Part shown: positions 22,863 to 34,002 of the stretch, piece after piece | Numbering within the stretch: position 1 is the first letter of the stretch | How the letters are laid out: every line of letters begins with the position of its first letter | Source: Viola odorata | Lineage: Eukaryota > Streptophyta > Magnoliopsida > Malpighiales > Violaceae | Length of the DNA: 64,000 nucleotides | NCBI GenBank assembly: GCA_963691705.1 | Contig: OY829542.1 | Location: forward strand, 32,722,579 to 32,786,578 | Direction: 5' to 3' | Notes under the pieces: model-generated | Told to the model about the DNA's origin: nothing | Database searches by the model: none | What the model saw: only the letters and a program-made list of their open reading frames with translations | Position numbers and translations under genes: made by a program

Positions 22863-24213
22863 GGAGAAATGGGGGCTCGAGAATCTTATGAATGTACTCC
22901 TGGGTGAATTCAGGTGGGTTGGGGTCATTCCTTGGTGAACCCCTGGGAGAGCGAATTCTATCTTCCGTGACTTCAACAAGTCAGGGAACTTTCGGGAGTT
23001 TAGTTCTAGGTTTTGGCTTAAGTTTGAATTCTAGAGAATTTGCAGTATCGTGGGCAAGATGTGAGGGAGGTGTCCAGGTCGTTCCACTTCGCAAGGTCAC
23101 GACACAGACATTGTGCTTTGGATTCGTTTCGGTTTGAGGTGGGAATCTCCCTTGCTTCTTCACTTCCTTCATTTTCGCCATTAGCGTACTCACGTACTTT
23201 TTAAGATCGTCAATTTCTTTCTACTGTTCGGGGTTCCGAGGTATTTCTGCATTCGGGGGCACGACAAAAGTCTGATCTTGGGGAGGTTGGCACGTGGGTT
23301 GAGGTCTGTAATTCTGCATGTTGGGAGGTGGAGGATGATTTCCATAAGGATTTTATTGGTGCTGTTGGTGGCTAGGTCCTGAAGGTTGAGGGTTAGGAAC
23401 CCATCCTGGATTTTGCTGTTTCCAGCCTTGATTGTAGTTTTGACCATAAGGAATTGGGACATATTGATCAGCAACATTAACTTGTATTTCGTCCGGAATG
23501 TGGGGACATGCATCAGTGGGGTGATCCACAAAATTACAGATTTGGCAGGCCTTGACAGGAGCAGGTTGCCCTGTCATAAAGTTCTGAAACATCCCTGTGA
23601 GAGAAGATAGCTGATTCTACAGGGCAGCCACTTGGGCGTCGGGGCCTTAATTGTTGGCAGGGTCAGACGAAGCATTCTTAGCCATGAGTTCTATTGGTGC
23701 TCTAGCGGCTATTGGAAGACCTTAGACATAGCCAAGAATGGATGGATCTTGGTGGGAGGTCATAGTACCAATTTAGGGCATCATCTTTGAGAGACCACTA
23801 GAAGGCGCGCAACTTGGTTACTCGATGCTGACATTGGTAGCTTTCATGGCCTCGCAAATAGAGTGGAGCTATTGAAGGTGGCAGAGTGCATTTTCCTTGG
23901 CAACCCCTCGAAAGATTGAAAGGTGATGTATAACGGCTGACTTTAAGGTCCAGTCATGCTGGACAGCGGGCCAGACAATGTAGCTGCTTGCCATATCAGG
24001 AGTTGCATGGAAATTATCAATGGTTTGTTGTGCTGGAGGAGGAGGTGGTGGTGGATCCTCGGGACGTACATGGTCGTCCATTGCGGGAAAATCGAATTGG
24101 GCTGCTACTGGATTTTTGAGACTACGGTGGAGATAGGCTAGATCTAGAAAAAACTGACGGTCCTGGCCGGCCAGATTGGAAGGAGATCCACCGAGGGTAG
24201 GATGTGGGATCAC
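22863..24213 (-). pseudogene. Athila Gag, decayed and internally deleted
   Basis: The N-terminal part (24213-23869) has a proline run and ends VQHDWTLKSAVIHHL...FRGVAKENALCHLQ. Athila Gags normally continue from such a segment into a conserved helical domain, most of which is missing here. Downstream comes a CCHC knuckle (CQICNFVDHPTDAC, near 23510-23552) followed by a Gln/Pro/Asn-rich tail. The conserved ETNPKHNVCVVTLRSG segment is near 23090. Frames change several times. Confidence 0.8.
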
Positions 24214-24348
24214 TCTACGTTGGGTAGATGTTCCTCTGGCTTACCTTCGAAGTTCTCTCTATGTTTTTGTCAATTCGAGGTCTAGAGGGAGTAGATCTGG
24301 AGCAGATCTCCTGGTCATACAAAAAAAAACAGAATTAGTACCGTTCAA

Positions 24349-24365
24349 TCCCCGGCAACGGCACC
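24349..24365 (-). promoter_or_regulatory. Athila primer-binding site (tRNA-Asp type)
   Basis: On the minus strand the sequence is GGTGCCGTTGCCGGGGA, six bases after the 5' LTR. The standard Athila/tRNA-Asp site is TGGCGCCGTTGCCGGGGA, so there is one change inside the matched part and the first T is not in place. This fixes the orientation of the element. Confidence 0.9.
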
Positions 24366-24371
24366 GAAATT

Positions 24372-25926
24372 TGATCGTTACTCAAATGTATTAAATATTT
24401 TCCTGATGCCTAATGCACAAATAAATGTGTACAGGGCAAGACATGGTCGAACCACAAAGATTGAAGGAATAAACTGCTAATAAAGGTGTATGACAAGGCA
24501 CAAATGAATTAATCGACGCAGATATGGGAGCTAACAAAACAGATAAGTAAAAATATGTAAACCGCAATCATAAAAGTAACAAACATTCGGGGTCTCGAAA
24601 GTAAAAAGTAATCAAGGGCAAAATAACAAAAGGTACTCGAGGGCACGAAAAGTAATAAAAGAGATATAAATCAGTTGGGAAGAGGTCTTAGCGAAAGGTG
24701 TTCTCGGGTTGCTTTCAAGGTCAGTTAATCATGGGCACGAAAATAGTCCAAGCTCAGGCATAGACCTGCTATAGGAGCCATATTTCCACGTAGGCTCCCT
24801 ACTTACCTTCGTAGGTAGAAGCAACCCCCCGTTTCCACATATGGGCGGCCTTGACGTTTCACCGTCCTCCCACGCACGAATGCGGGAAGGCACTACTAAA
24901 AACGCCCATGAAGTGGAGGCAAGATAGATCTAGGGCGTGACATCTCAGATTGTCAAGCTCACATCACATAACCTAAACAATCAAATACCTCTAGACGAAA
25001 GACCTCTCGCGATGTCTACACTAGGTGTCTACTTTATCTCAAGGATTCACGTCAGTTATAACCAAGAGAATGACAATACACATGTAGAAATATTGACAGT
25101 TGATCACGCCCTCAACAGTTCTAAATGAGCAAGGATTAAAACGATAAATGATTGAATGTGACAAGAGAATATATTAAGCACACTTTAGGCCTCCTAACTA
25201 ACCCTTGCAACCCTTGCAACACCCTTCACTAAGAAGGTGGTATTTAGCTACTTATAACCAGATGTAAACAGTAGGTAATGAATATCATTCAAGAAGGAGT
25301 AGAGAAAAGGATTAGAGGAAACCAGTAAATGATTTAATAAATTAAAGAAGGAAAGCTTCCTCCTTTACAAAACTGGCGGCTGCTCCAATATTCAAGAGAA
25401 TAAAATCCCTAGAAATTAGGGTAAGAGAAAGAGGTATTTTTAGTGTCTAGAGTCAGCCTCCCTTACAAAAAACCTAAAGCTTATATAGGCTAAAACTAGC
25501 CAGGAGACAAAAATACAGCTAAGAGAGAGAGGGTGTCACCGCTTGGGAGGACGCCAGTACACAAGGGGACCACGTCCTTGCCAGAGAATATTTTGAAATC
25601 TTCTGGGATCTTCTGGAAGCGTCTAACACCTTCTGGAAGCTTCTGGAATTCTTTCCTTTGGCTCTTGATGTCTGATTTGATGCAGGGAAGTCGAGGGCGT
25701 GAGACTGCTCACTGGTCTGGTTAGCGTCGCGGGTTCGACGACTTCTACTGCTCTAGACCTCGATCTTCAAGACTCTAGAAATGCTTCCAAAAATGCTCGT
25801 TTCCGCTCTTTTCTCCCTTTAGGCGCTGATCTGTAAAAAGATGGAAAAAAGGGCAAATCATAACTATCTTGCCCTCAAAAAGGCCGAAAATAAGATAGAA
25901 AAACGTACAATAAAGACATGTTATCA
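24372..25926 (-). repeat. Athila 5' LTR
   Basis: The 1555-bp partner of 3960-5559. It runs from TGATCGTTACTC to GTTATCA on the plus strand and is followed at once by the target duplication TGAAT (25927-25931). It contains the same short blocks as the 3' LTR and lacks about 46 bp near 24504. Confidence 0.92.
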
Positions 25927-25931
25927 TGAAT

Positions 25932-27112
25932 ATACACAAAATAAGCATTCAATCAAATCCCCCACACTGCTCTAATGCTTGCCCTCAAGCATTTTCAAAA
26001 CAAAACAAAACAAAAAAGAAATCATGAACCCATAATTTTCTTCAATCATGAGGCTCACCATTGGAATTACTTAGACACTTCTATTACCAAATCCATGTTA
26101 GACTATCAAGGACCAATAAATACCCTAAACATCTCAACTTCCAAATAGTGCCATGATATCTAGTTATGCATTCAAGTCACAATTGAGGGAACAAAACAAT
26201 TTATTGCATTTTATTAAGTCTCGCCCTCAATCTCTGACCATATACAACTGCTGACTCTTAAGCATTTACAAAGAAATTCAACCAAAACTAATTACAATGC
26301 ATCACGTAGTCACAACAAGGCTTACCTTTCCGCTTCATCATTCTTTCATTAGCCTTTGGCCTAGCCATTTTTTCTTTTCTTTCCTTGCATTACATAATTT
26401 TTTTCAAGCTTTCCTTTTGTTCTTTTTTGGCACAACAGTTGCCAGAACTTTCATTTCATTTCCTTTTTTCCTTGTTTCTTCACAACACAATATTTTTCTT
26501 TTTTCAGCAGTCCATAAACAAGTAAAATATGCATGGGTTTTCATGCACACCACCATGGTGCTAGTTTTGGCCCTTAAGGGGTCAGTACACTATCGAGAAC
26601 CAGAAATTTATGGGGGTGAGGATGTTGAACCATCCACGCCTTCTGGAAAAAAAGACTAGTGGTGGAAAATATCATAGGCAATTTCATACATATTTAAAGG
26701 AAATGACTCTCATACAAGTACAAAATTGAAGTCTGGGCAACCCTATATGTTTAGAGAAGTCATTTTAATTCATTGTCATGGAAAAATAGTTTTGGTATTC
26801 CAACAACCATTTCTCAAACTCCAAGTTAGGTTATTATGAAACTATGAGGATGAGCAAGATATTCTAAGCCATTAGGATATATGTATTTTAAGCATTGACC
26901 ATGTTATACTCATGCACTCTCCTGATACTAGAGCATGAATTTGGTCAAATAAATGTCATGTGTATTTCAAGTGGTGAGGCAAATGATTGAATGCAAAGTA
27001 GGTTCTGATTTGGAAACAAAACATGTATACATTTATGCAAAGATAACTTTGAAACCCACAAAAAGTAAAAAAAAAATATCATGCAGAAAATTCTAATTAA
27101 AACTAATTAAGG
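25932..27112 (-). other. Older Athila: LTR end and 3' untranslated region
   Basis: Bases 25932-25955 complete the interrupted LTR of 3770-3958. From 25956 the minus-strand purine tract GTGTGGGGGATT is typical of an Athila polypurine tract, and the next block ('ctaatgcttgccctcaagca') resembles the part of the younger Athila beside its 3' LTR. The rest is A/T-rich, with T-rich runs at 26380-26510, and carries no supported gene. The 120-codon plus-strand frame at 26297 is low-complexity Phe/Ser and is not believed. Confidence 0.55.
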
Positions 27113-27334
27113 GATATTGCAAAAATTAGCACCTGCACAATAATTGATTGACTGATTTGGCACCTCCACTGTTTTTTGCATTTAAAAGGTACTTGTATTC
27201 AAACAAATCGTCACATTTGGTACCTCTACCTCACGCCGTCCAACAATCACCGTTAAATGTCCTATGTGGCACGCCACGTCGGATACGGCTGACGTGGCGT
27301 GCCACATCATAACGTCATGGGGTTGTGTTTGGGG
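27113..27334. repeat. Fragment of an unidentified repeat, hairpin inside
   Basis: The sequence 'gggatattgcaaaaattagc' followed by several 'TTTGGCACCT/GGTACCT' copies looks like the end of a plant DNA transposon, but no partner terminus was found. It contains a strong inverted repeat: TGTGGCACGCCACGTC and GACGTGGCGTGCCACA (about 27264-27306) with a 10-base loop. A GT/GG-rich stretch (27318-27358) joins it to element C. Confidence 0.4.
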
Positions 27335-27778
27335 CTATTTTTGGGGTTGTGTTTGGGGTTGTGCTTCGTCAAGGTCTCGGCCATAGTGTGAAAGGTGGTC
27401 ACCGTTGGTGTTTAGGGCAAGAGAAGGGTGGGCATCGTACCAAATGTCATCTGCATCACTAATACTACACACTTCCGTACCTTCCTCAATGTCACTTTGG
27501 CGTTGTGACCAAGAGTAGTCCATTTGGGTAGGGTCATATGGGTGTGGTCTTTGGTAGTTAAATGTGTCTAAGTATTGGCTAGGTGTGTGAGGGGGCGGCT
27601 GTTGGGTCGCCGGCGGGTGGAATTTTGCAAGGGCCTCCAAAATGGCCAAATTGGATTGCTCTAGGCGTGCTCCTTGATGGCTTAAAACATCCATTTGATT
27701 TATGAGATTGGCGAATGCCGAAGTGGATGTTGCTGATCCCACAGCTTCCCCAATCCAAGAGGTATTTTCTAATGACAT
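27335..27778 (-). CDS. Element C gag-like ORF, N-terminal fragment
   Basis: The ATG at 27778 is the first after the leader block and acceptor-like site, as in D, E and F. The product starts MSLENTSWIGEA, has a short helical part (LINQMDVLSHQGARLEQSN), then a Pro/Tyr/His-rich part with PHPYDPTQMDYSW. No zinc knuckle is reached before truncation. The composition resembles the N-terminus of the element D protein rather than a standard Gag. Confidence 0.5.
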   Translation of the reverse strand: MSLENTSWIGEAVGSATSTSAFANLINQMDVLSHQGARLEQSNLAILEALAKFHPPATQQPPPHTPSQYLDTFNYQRPHPYDPTQMDYSWSQRQSDIEEGTEVCSISDADDIWYDAHPSLALNTNGDHLSHYGRDLDEAQPQTQPQK

Positions 27779-27790
27779 AATGAAATGTAC

Positions 27791-27860
27791 CTACAAAATA
27801 ACAAACACAATTTATATATAAAAGTTAGTCACTCCCTCACGTGTTTGGGCTCTCGTGTTT
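27791..27860 (-). promoter_or_regulatory. Conserved leader block before gag (C)
   Basis: On the minus strand: AAACACGAGAG, six bases, AACACGTGAGGGAGTG (27860-27830), then an A/T-rich run and TTTTGTAG|G (27797-27790), then the gag ATG at 27778. The same order is seen in D, E, F and G. Confidence 0.6.
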
Positions 27861-29134
27861 CACACAAACACTCTAATACACTCACTAACTCACCCACTCT
27901 TATCTTCAACGCAAACCAAGTAATTAAGCTTAGCACAAGACTCTAAGACTCAAAACAATACAAGGAGTGCAAAGAAAACAAGCTTAGAAAGAAAGGTAGA
28001 GAAGGCTGAATTGATGTTCAAGGATTTAATGCTTTGAACATCAAAGATCTAGAGTAGAAAGATGTAGGAAACAAGGCACGAAAACTCGAAAGGAAGAGGC
28101 TAGCTCAATGGACAACTCAAGAAGAAAGTGAAAGAAGCGAAAATGAAATCTACAAAATGGATGCACAAAATGAAAGCTGAACATGCGTTCTTCCAACAAT
28201 GACACTTCAAAACAGATGTAATTCACTTCAATTGCATACACAGAAGTAGTCTCTTGCTTTTGACTCAATTGTTTTTTTTTTTTTTGAAATGTAGGAACTT
28301 GATCACTTTTTTTTTATTTGATCTTTCTTTTAGTTCCTTTCTCTTTTCTTTTCTATTTTTGCAATGAGTGAAGAGAGCTCACTTGTATAACATGTATTCT
28401 TGAAAGATGAAGCGAAAGACAAGTAGTTTTGCAATTGAAAAAAAAAATTATCACTAAATGCCAAAAAGTGTGATGTGGCAAGTCAAAGTGATGTGTTAAG
28501 TTTTGTGTGGATGACAAAGCAAGTGATGTGCCAAGTGATGTGGCTGTGTATGACAAGCAAGATGTATGTAAAGATGAAGCCCTAGGGCCGGCTAAGTGAG
28601 GCAAAGAAGATTAGTGAGCAAGCTGAAATGCTTGGCTCCCAATGAAAGCAAATACTTGGCTCACAAAGGGGGTGATGTGGCCGGCTAGGAGAAGAGTCCA
28701 AAAATGATGGTAACTAGCTAGCAAACAAGCAAGTCCACATGGCTCTCGTGGCTCATCATAGGAAGCTCCAATCACAACAATTAATCACAAGTAAGAAGAG
28801 GCAATTTCGTTCACTTAGATGCACAAAAATACCAAACAATTCAGCAATTGTGTTTCTTCAAAAATCAGCACACTAGAAGTTAAAAAATTTGTCAAGAACA
28901 CAAAAGTTTCAAATGAAGATTAATTGAATCCTATGGTAGGAAACAATGTTTAATCCATGGGAATGAAGTTTGAAGGTGTTTGAACCGTGGAAACTCGATG
29001 AAAACGAGTTTGAGCAATTTAGTGGAACAGTGACAAAAATGTAGAAAAATAGGAAAAAATTTCAGCCGTGCAAATACTGAAGGAGAGGTTTTTCAAGCGT
29101 AGAAATGAGTTTACCAACCTAGAAGATAGCTTAG

Positions 29135-29147
29135 AGCTCCGCTACCA
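29135..29147 (-). promoter_or_regulatory. Primer-binding site of element C
   Basis: The minus strand reads TGGTAGCGGAGCT two bases after the LTR end (29150), the same site as in elements D, E, F and G. Confidence 0.75.
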
Positions 29148-29149
29148 CT

Positions 29150-29406
29150 TGATAACTTCTCGGTTTCTCTTAGAGGATGAAGCCGTGAGTTCTTGATTGA
29201 AAGGATCTAGTCTCCTTTGGGAGGTGGTAAACACAAGGATTGATGGTGTTTAGATGGTGTTTAATGGTGTTTAATGGAGAAGATAATGTCGCTAGAAGGA
29301 GTGCGGATTATGCAGCGGAATATATGGATGAAATGGAGAGTGTATTGATGGAAAACAATGTATTAAACTTGTATTCAAATGATTACAAGGATCTCTTAAT
29401 CGTGCT
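29150..29406 (-). repeat. Element C 5' LTR, first half of split LTR
   Basis: It resembles the first half (plus-strand sense) of the D LTR at 60528, including 'ggatctagtctcctttggga' and 'tgattacaaggatctcttaa'. The Tat element interrupts it after GTGCT (29402-29406); the LTR resumes at 63977 with GTGCTCACCCTTACTTG, which matches D at 60780. Confidence 0.88.
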
Positions 29407-29966
29407 TGATAACAATACTCTTAGCAACAAGGGCATTCTCGTCTTATACCTTGCTGAGGGAGAAAAAGACTGCTACTACCGCCCTGGTAGCCTCGGGGCT
29501 ATTGCCTCTGGGATAGTCGACATCAGCGAGGGGATCCCACACGTCGCTTTGCCATGACACAGGGCGTTATCCCATCCCAGGCCAAACCAAGCATCTCGCT
29601 AGGGGCCTAGGCGTTTCCTTACCTAGGTAAACGCCTACCCCTATACATATATCTATCGCATCGGCAACACATAACACCATGGAAAACTCTCACCCCCTGA
29701 CGGGCGCGTTAGCGCTTCATGACCAAAATCACCCAGAAATGTCGCGCTCTTGCCTATAAATACCCCCGCCCCAAAAGGAGAAGGGTAAGCCTAAGATTGC
29801 TAGCCAAAGCTCTGTTATTTTACACAATCATTACTGACTTAAGCATCGGAGTGTTTACGCCGGAGACCCCCTCCAGCGCCGTGCAGGTACATTAGACGCC
29901 GTGGATCGTCGACTTCAGGGCTCAGGATCCCCTGCCACCCCTCAGTGAATAGTCTGAATCTTATCA
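29407..29966 (+). repeat. Tat element 5' LTR
   Basis: It starts TGATAACAATACTC and ends ATCTTATCA. It is aligned end to end with 63417-63976 without a net length difference; about 20 substitutions are counted by eye, mostly transitions. Confidence 0.93.
29755..29762 (+). promoter_or_regulatory. TATA box of Tat LTR
   Basis: TATAAATA followed by a C-rich run (CCCCCGCCCC), repeated at 63775-63782 in the 3' LTR. Position about 350 bp into the LTR is suitable for the U3/R border. Confidence 0.7.
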
Positions 29967-29969
29967 AAT

Positions 29970-29985
29970 TGGTGCTCTCGTTAAG
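29970..29985 (+). promoter_or_regulatory. Putative primer-binding site of Tat element
   Basis: TGGTGCTCTCGTTAAG starts three bases after the 5' LTR. It has the TGG start expected for pairing with a tRNA 3' CCA; I cannot assign the tRNA with certainty. Confidence 0.6.
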
Positions 29986-30052
29986 AGTTTTGAGTTTATT
30001 AAGTGAGCGTCCTTAATATCCAAGCTCAGTTCTTCCAAAATTTCGAAGCATT

Positions 30053-31863
30053 ATGGAGTCCGGCTCAGATCCCGCACTGTCCCAACCTTCTAGCCTCCCG
30101 TTTTCTACTCGTAGACGACTTTTCCCTTTCGCTACCGCTGACGCCTCTACCACGGTGCAAGAAATTCCACCCGGCATGTCGGATCCCTCTTCCGAATAAG
30201 TGGTGGGGGCATTTGCATCCCAGACATATACTCCTTTATCTCATATGCCAGGACCTAGTTACACTACCCCCCATTCGAGGGCACCCGCGGTAGACGGTGA
30301 AGGCAATCCTCTCACGAATTCAATAGTGGCCCTTCGAGCCCAGCTAGATCAGCTGACGAAACTAGCTGCAGGGTTTACGCCTCATGTTTCGGGACCTAGC
30401 ATGCCTTCTCATATAGTCTTTACTCCGTCCATCATTGCGGATCGACCATTGTCACCTTGATAATCTAGGGGTTTCCCATCATCTCTACCTTTGACATCAG
30501 CCCTTGTCAGTGTCATGCAACTTGCGCATAGACACGCTGAACCATTGGAGCAGCGTAGGAGGGAAGCCTTGTCTTCGAAGGGGAGCGATGGGATGGTGAA
30601 TATAGAGATCCCTGGGATAATAGATAAGACGAGATGTTCAGGGACCCATCTCCCAGGCACAGTGAGAGATCGAGCAGCAGAAGACATCGAACTCGAACGC
30701 CAAGAAGTCGCAGTCGGTCTCCGAGGCGGCATCGTGAGCATGATTTTTGAGCTCTTAGGCAGCTCAACGAACCCTTCCCCCCACGTCAACCGTAGGAGAT
30801 TCCTGACGACAGCAGTGGTCATCCGTTCAGCTACCGTGTCAGACATCACCGGGTCCATCGGCATGTAAAACTCCTTGTGGAATCATACGATGGCACAAAG
30901 GATCCAATTTCTCATCTTAACAAGGTGAAAGATTTTGTACAGTTTCAAACTCACAGAGACGCCGCGTTATGTCAAATTTTTGTAATAACGCTATCTGGTG
31001 TAGCGCGTCTTTGGTTTGAGGGACTTCCGGCAAGTTCCATTGATAATGTTTCCCAACTGGAAGCTAAATTTTGGAGCCGGTTCAGCAGGGCTGTTCCTAT
31101 TAGAAAATTAGCGGCAACGTTATTCGATATTCACCGAAAGCCGTAAGAATCCCTGAAGGATTTTTTGAGTCGTTTCGATCTAGAGATGTCGCTAACGCCA
31201 GGGGTCACCATTGACTTCGCTGGTTAAGCTTTGAAGCGTAACTGTCGTTGTGGGAAGTTACGAGATACTTTAATGGTGGATCCACCATCGAATTTAGATG
31301 CGTTGAGGCTGAAAGCTCACAATTATGCGAGAATGGAGGAAGAAGAAAATAGAGAACGAATTCCGAATACATCTCAAGATGCGCATCCAGCCCCCAGCGT
31401 CCGCGTCAGCGCCATTCCTGACACACAGCCGACCGACGAGTATTGGCAGTGAAAAGATCACATTCCCAGACCCTCAAACCAACAGAGGGGTAACTTCTCG
31501 AGGGGAAAATTTGGAAATTTCCCTACCGGAAAGCAAACGGACCCACCCAAGGGGCGAATATACGACCCTGACCTTCCATCTCTTATACTTCCCAGAGCAG
31601 AAATCTTAGCGATAGTTCAGCAGCGAAACTTACCTATCCATTACCCAGCTCCTGTAAAACTAGGGGTAATTATGGGAGGAAGAGAAAATGCATTCTGCAA
31701 GTTCCATAAAGTCAAAGGGCACTCCATGGATGTGTGTAGAGAATTGATATTAGCGATAGAGCGCTTAGTCGAGGAGGGCTACCTCGGGGAATTTGCCACC
31801 AAAGCAAGGGAGGAAAGCAAGAACAGTTCAGCAGACAGGACGGCTGATGACAGGCAGCCCCCC
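30053..31863 (+). pseudogene. Tat Gag, broken
   Basis: The likely start is the ATG at 30053 (MESGSDPALSQ). A Ser/Thr/Pro-rich N-terminus leads to a helical segment (SIVALRAQLDQLTKLAAGF). After frame changes comes the Gag core (SYDGTKDPISHLNKV, LSGVARLWFEGLP, ESLKDFLSRFD), and near 31695 a knuckle-like CKFHKVKGHSMDVC followed by LVEEGYLGEF. Stops are seen at 30197, 30458, 31144 and 31225. Element E sits at the Gag/protease border (31864), with the reading frame resuming at 37955. Confidence 0.82.
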
Positions 31864-32955
31864 TGATACGATCCCAAGATGTATCACGCGACTACATGGA
31901 CAAAAGCGTCAAGACATGATGGAGCAGATGGAATCCGATCAGAGGTCCAAAAGACTTGATGAAAACCTCTATGTGTTATGTTTATTGTGTCCAATTGTCA
32001 GAGCATTCGGACAAGTAGATCTCAAGGAGATTTGACATGACAATCTCGCACACAGCAGTTCTAGGCGCAGACACAACAGGCAACTTTGTTGGAATGTAGC
32101 TGGCGCTGTACAGGTCCAAATTGTACGATCGACCACGCGTTGGAAACTTCAAGATGTTATCTTTCATTTGGGATAAGATTAAACTCATTTGGCCCAGTGG
32201 TTTAAAAGTTATGGAAGTCTACATTATGGTGCGCAGTCTGTCCGCGAGACAACATACGACTTGAAGTTTCTGCCCAAACCTTGGCCCGATGATGGAGAAC
32301 TCGAAATGAGCTGCTGGAATGTATTTAATTATATTTATATTTACTTTAAATTAGTTTCCTTAGTTAATTAGTTAAATAATGGCAACAACTTTTGTTTCCA
32401 TTTATTTAACTAATTAGTTGATTAGTTTCCTTAATTAATTAGTTAAATAAATGGCAGCAACCTTTGTTTCCATTTATTTAATTAATTATTTAATTAGTTT
32501 ATTTAAATTAGTTAATTAAGTTAATTTCCTTAATTAGAACTCCTACTTCTATTCCTATTAGGGTTTGCTTGTAAACTCTTTATAAGGAGCCGTTTAGCTC
32601 CATTATTGGGTGGCTTTTATTTGATAATTTCAGAACCATTGTTCTTCAATATTTGCCCCTTGTTCAACATGTGGAACCTTGTTCTTCTTGAGTCTGTAAT
32701 ACTTGAGTCGTATACAAGTAAATCTTGGAATTGCGTTATTGTGTCGTTTCTCTTAGTGTGATTCTCACATCGTTGAGTCTAGTCCTAAGAATCCGATTCA
32801 AGATCCTTGACTTGAAATCGATTAGGGCTCTTAGGATAGGTTAGCTAAGTGGTCTAAGCTCGTACTTGTCGAGTTCATTACTTCCGCATCGAAATCCATC
32901 TTTGAACAACGATCAGAATTGGTGCTACGCATCCTAAGCAACTAGGATCGTATCC
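31864..32955 (+). repeat. Element E 5' LTR
   Basis: It starts TGATACGATCCC and ends GGATCGTATCC; the last base is changed from the A seen in the 3' LTR. It has A/T-rich TTAATTAA stretches (32330-32530) and a TATA-like CTTTATAAGGAG near 32578. The second half is related to the F LTR; the first half is not. Confidence 0.9.
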
Positions 32956-32957
32956 GT

Positions 32958-32970
32958 TGGTAGCGGAGCT
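32958..32970 (+). promoter_or_regulatory. Primer-binding site of element E
   Basis: TGGTAGCGGAGCT begins two bases after the LTR, identical with the other members of this family. The next bases 'taaggcgttcaaagattggt' are the same in element F. Confidence 0.78.
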
Positions 32971-33915
32971 TAAGGCGTTCAAAGATTGGTAAGTATATTT
33001 AATTGTATTTTTAGTTTTCATTGCTGAAATCGGTATTCCCAACTACTCCATTCAAAACCGATTTCATTGTTGTGCTTGGCAAATTTCTGGTAGTGTCGAA
33101 ATTGAATTTTAATACATAGCTATTGAAGTCTGACTTTGGTTAGAAAGGTCTTGCTGGAAAGCTAAACCTGTTAGGTTTCTGAATCAAAAAGAATCAAGTG
33201 ATTCGGACACCGGAGTCAAAAGTTATAGTCGATTTACTAAATTGTGTTTTCTGCCAAATCCTGCACAATTTTCAGTTTTCGAAATTGGATTTTAATATAT
33301 AGCTACTGAAGTCCGTTTTGAGTGAAAAAGGATCCATTGGAAGACTGTGTTTGTTGGGCTTCCGAATCAAAAAGAATCAGTCAATTCGGAGTTCAGAGTA
33401 AAATGTTCTGATCAAAACAATAAATTGTGTTTTGCTGTCAAAAAAAAAGGGGGGGGGGGGAACAGCAACTTCAAAAGAATCAAGAGAAGGTTGTATTGGA
33501 TAAAAAAAAAAAGAGAAAAAAAAGAAAAGAAAATTCCAAAAGAAAAGAAAGGAATTCAATTCTGCAAATACAAAAATATATAGAAGTATTTGCGCCACAA
33601 AAGTCCTATTTATCAAGGAAGCGAATTGAAGTGCGATTGGATATTAAAATCAGAACTGAAATTGAATTTGTTTGAGTCCTTTCGAGTCAATTTGAGCTTT
33701 CTTTGATTCCTTGAAATTGCCTTCTACTCTACTTGCTATTTGTTTGATTGGTTGTTCTTGCAATTACTCAAATATCAAGTGTCACCATTTTTTTCAGTGC
33801 TAGTTGTCTTTGAGAGTCTTCTTGGAAGCCTTTTTCTTGAACTCTTGAGTCTTATTAACACTTGAACAATTGCAAGGATTATTTGAGTGAATTTTGTGAG
33901 AGTATTAGAGAGTTC
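32971..33915 (+). other. Untranslated leader of element E
   Basis: A/T-rich leader similar to that of F. It contains an A9-G12 run (33440-33460) and A-rich purine tracts (33500-33550). A pair of related segments ('aattgaattttaatacatag' and 'aattggattttaatatatag') about 180 bp apart shows an internal duplication. No gene is seen. Confidence 0.6.
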
Positions 33916-33992
33916 AAACACGAGAGTAAACACGTGAGGGAGTGCTAGGATTAGTGCAATTTTACGTTTCTTTTCGTGTTGTGAATTTACAG
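33916..33992 (+). promoter_or_regulatory. Conserved leader block before gag (E)
   Basis: AAACACGAGAGTAAACACGT then GAGGGAGTG (33916-33944), followed by an A/T-rich run and TTTACAG|G (33986-33993). The gag ATG is at 34003. GTGAGG (33934) to AG (33992) would be a 59-nt intron-like interval. Confidence 0.62.
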
Positions 33993-34002
33993 GAATTACA
34001 GA

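Larger units (their letters stand above)
3960..25926 (-). mobile_element. Athila-lineage Ty3/gypsy retrotransposon, nested
   Basis: This is a minus-strand element with LTRs at 24372-25926 (5') and 3960-5559 (3'). It has a tRNA-Asp-type primer site, gag, protease, RT, RNase H, integrase, and a downstream ORF in the position Athila uses for its env-like gene. The flanks carry TGAAT at 3954-3958 and 25927-25931. It has three insertions: a solo LTR (6068-6694), element G (8959-16609) and a solo LTR (18797-19714). Its own length is then about 12.7 kb, usual for Athila. All of its genes carry stops and frameshifts, so it is a dead copy. Confidence 0.92.
27335..29406 (-). mobile_element. Element C: truncated retrotransposon, 5' end only
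   Basis: Present on the minus strand: part of the 5' LTR (29150-29406, continuing at 63977), the primer site, a 1.3-kb leader with the conserved block, and the first 147 codons of a gag-like ORF. The rest is lost at the GT-rich junction near 27335. LTR and leader match element D closely (for example the block 'gcaaagaaaacaagcttaga' at 27969 and 59008). The Tat element is inserted in its LTR. Confidence 0.75.

Noticed and set aside
26297..26659. A 120-codon plus-strand ORF in the older Athila 3' region
   Set aside because: Low-complexity Phe/Ser sequence from T-rich DNA, with no supporting context.
33347..33675. Overlapping Lys-rich and Phe-rich frames on both strands
   Set aside because: Both come from A/T homopolymer and purine tracts in the E leader and show no coding signature.
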